Positions 61,801-63,418 of a stretch of DNA of 63,418 nucleotides are shown here, in pieces (within the stretch, counting starts at the first letter, position 1; every line of letters begins with the position of its first letter). This DNA is from Christensenella sp. UBA7584 (GTDB lineage: Bacteria; Bacillota; Clostridia; Christensenellales; UBA1242). The position numbers were made by a program, and so were the translations under genes. Under the pieces are notes generated by a model. The model was given only the letters and a program-made list of their open reading frames with translations. It was not told where the DNA came from and did not search any database. Location: assembly GCA_002477805.1 (NCBI GenBank), contig DLKQ01000022.1:1-63418 (forward strand), given 5' to 3'.

Positions 61801-62712
61801 ATGGAAAATGATATTATAGAAATTAAAAACCTTGATAAATCTTTTGGAGATATCCATGCTGTTGATAACTTATCATTTAAAGTTAAGCGTGGTGAATTAT
61901 TTGCATTTCTTGGTGTAAATGGTGCTGGGAAAAGTACCACTATTTCAATTATGTGTGGGACTCTTAACAAAGATAATGGAAAGGTTATAATAGATGGTAA
62001 AGATATTGATACCCAAATTTCAAGTATAACAAAAGAAATTGGTGTTGTTTTTCAAAACTCTGTTTTAGATAAAGTTTTAACTGTAAAAGATAATTTAATT
62101 TCCCGTGCTAGTCTTTATGAAATTTATGGACAAGAAGCCAATAAAAGAATTCTTGAACTTGCTGAACTATTAGATTTTAAAAATTTACTCAATCGAACTG
62201 TTGGAAAACTTTCAGGTGGACAAAGGCGAAGAATTGATGTTGCTAGAGCTCTTTTACACAATCCCAAAATACTAATATTAGATGAACCAACTACTGGTCT
62301 TGACCCACAAACAAGAAAAACATTATGGTCTGTTATTGATATTTGTAGAAAAAAACAAAATATGACAGTATTTTTAACCACTCATTATATGGAAGAAGCA
62401 TCTGATGCAGACTATGTTATTATTCTTGATAATGGCAAAATATCCACCGAAGGAACTCCCTTAGACTTAAAAAACAAATATTCGGGCGATTTTATAAACA
62501 TTTATAATGAAACCGAAGAAAATGTTAAAAAATTAGGCGTTCCATATGAAAAAATGGGAGATTTTTTCAGGCTTGAAGTTAAAGATACCGAAGAAGCAAA
62601 AAATCTTATTATAAAATATCCAAAGTTATTTAAAGATTTTGAAATAACAAAAGGTAAAATGGACGATGTGTTTTTAGCCGTAACTGGCAAAAAACTTGTA
62701 GGGGGTAATTAA
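61801..62712 (+). CDS. ABC transporter ATP-binding protein
   Basis: ATPase of an ABC-2 type exporter (DrrA/CcmA group). 303 residues. Walker A is GVNGAGKSTT at about 39-48, the Q-loop GVVFQNSVLD, the signature KLSGGQRRRIDVARAL near 138-153, Walker B ILILDEPTTGLDP and the switch histidine in TTHYMEEASDADY. A C-terminal accessory domain lies beyond about 220. GTAAGG is upstream of the ATG. It is coupled to the permease gene, whose ATG is 2 bases after its stop. The cargo is unknown. Confidence 0.93.
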   Translation: MENDIIEIKNLDKSFGDIHAVDNLSFKVKRGELFAFLGVNGAGKSTTISIMCGTLNKDNGKVIIDGKDIDTQISSITKEIGVVFQNSVLDKVLTVKDNLISRASLYEIYGQEANKRILELAELLDFKNLLNRTVGKLSGGQRRRIDVARALLHNPKILILDEPTTGLDPQTRKTLWSVIDICRKKQNMTVFLTTHYMEEASDADYVIILDNGKISTEGTPLDLKNKYSGDFINIYNETEENVKKLGVPYEKMGDFFRLEVKDTEEAKNLIIKYPKLFKDFEITKGKMDDVFLAVTGKKLVGGN

Positions 62713-62713
62713 G

Positions 62714-63418
62714 ATGAAGACTTTATTTTATATGACAAAACGAAATATGAAAATTTTTTTTAAAGATAAAGGGATGTTCTTTTCTTCTCTTATAACACCT
62801 ATTATTTTATTAGTATTGTTTACAACCTTTTTAGCTAGAATTTATAAACAAAGTTTACCAGCAGGGCTTACTGAAGGAATACAAAACGGCATTGTAAATG
62901 GGCAATTATTTTCCTCTTTATTAGCAGTAAGTTGTGTAACCGTTGCTTTTTGTGCAAATATGCTTATGGTTATAGATAAAGTTAATGGCACAAAAAAAGA
63001 TATATATATTACACCAACTAAAAAATCTACCATTGCTATGTCATATTATTTTGCATCATTATTTGCCACATTACTAGTTGCACTCGTTGGTACAGTTGCA
63101 TGTTTTATTTATATTGGTGCAACAGGCTGGTATATGTCCTTTGGAGATATAGTTTTAATTTTTATAGATTTATTCATGCTTAGTCTATTTGGAACAGCAT
63201 TATCTTCAATTATAAATTGTTTTTTAACATCTCAAGGACAAATATCTGCCATTGGAACTATTGTTAGTGCAGGATATGGTTTTGTATGTGGAGCCTATAT
63301 GCCTATAGCTCAAATGGGCTCAGTTATGCAAAATATTTTAGCATTTTTGCCTGGGACATATGGAACATCTCTCCTTAAATATCATGCTTTGAGTGGCGTA
63401 TTTAGAGAAATGTCTAAA
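62714..63418 (+). CDS. ABC-2 type transporter permease (partial)
   Basis: The frame from ATG at 62714 stays open to the end of the window (235 codons), so the gene is cut. It starts MKTLFYMTKRNMKIFFKDKG, then a first span (TPIILLVLFTTFLA). An outer loop and about four further spans follow, with INCFLTSQGQISAIG and PGTYGTSLLKYHAL, typical of ABC-2 exporters. GGGGG lies upstream. It pairs with the ATPase 61801-62712. Confidence 0.9.
   Translation, partial: MKTLFYMTKRNMKIFFKDKGMFFSSLITPIILLVLFTTFLARIYKQSLPAGLTEGIQNGIVNGQLFSSLLAVSCVTVAFCANMLMVIDKVNGTKKDIYITPTKKSTIAMSYYFASLFATLLVALVGTVACFIYIGATGWYMSFGDIVLIFIDLFMLSLFGTALSSIINCFLTSQGQISAIGTIVSAGYGFVCGAYMPIAQMGSVMQNILAFLPGTYGTSLLKYHALSGVFREMSK

Overview
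The window is a 63 kb piece of a low-GC (by eye about 30-35 %) bacterial chromosome. Several features point to a Gram-positive Bacillota, Clostridia-like organism with a sporulation heritage: a spoIIE-type phosphatase next to tilS, WhiA, zinc-type S14, AGGAGG ribosome binding sites before most genes, and promoters of the TTGACA-N17-TATAAT class. No phage, insertion sequence or CRISPR array is visible. Most of the window is core housekeeping DNA. The few accessory patches are at 0.6-1.9 kb, 7.0-8.4 kb, 12.7-16.7 kb, 52.2-55.0 kb and 61.2-63.4 kb.

Layout. 1-575: the 3' end of a 23S rRNA gene and a 5S rRNA gene with its own promoter and terminator. 0.6-1.9 kb: a gene-poor stretch with a short candidate RNA and a decayed gene. 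1.9-9.7 kb: a P-type ATPase, a long thyX, a pyruvate kinase that lacks the C-terminal domain, two unrecognised genes and enolase. 9.9-12.6 kb: tyrS-yigZ-recX-acpS. 12.7-16.3 kb: a MazF-type toxin gene with an unusual upstream partner, then a large membrane-anchored GLUG-repeat surface protein. 16.7-26.1 kb: a WalJ-type hydrolase, spoIIE, tilS, a flippase-like protein, an AI-2E family protein and trpS. 26.2-35.1 kb: arsR, an orphan solute-binding protein, murB, a PHP protein, whiA, dnaE and pfkA.

35.4-52.2 kb is one continuous S10-spc-alpha ribosomal protein region (rpsJ to rplQ). It includes secY, adk, map, a KOW protein, infA, rpmJ and rpoA. A strong promoter and a roughly 390-nt structured leader precede it, and an attenuator-like hairpin splits it before rpsM. 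After it come a HAD phosphatase, a SHOCT membrane protein, a DUF1697 pair, tRNA-Glu, comEC-holA, alr, pgi, ogt and an ABC exporter cut by the window edge.

The points I find most interesting are these. (1) The long structured leader of the S10 operon, which fits no riboswitch or r-protein leader I recognise. (2) Glycolysis enzymes that seem to have lost allosteric control: a pyruvate kinase without the C domain and a phosphofructokinase with substituted effector-site residues. (3) Three genes (P-type ATPase, pyk, map) whose -10 box lies only 6-9 bases before the start codon, which implies leaderless or near-leaderless mRNAs. (4) A MazF whose upstream partner shows no recognisable DNA-binding fold. 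(5) A double-length ThyX. (6) Several strong inverted repeats and a 3' tRNA fragment in intergenic DNA.
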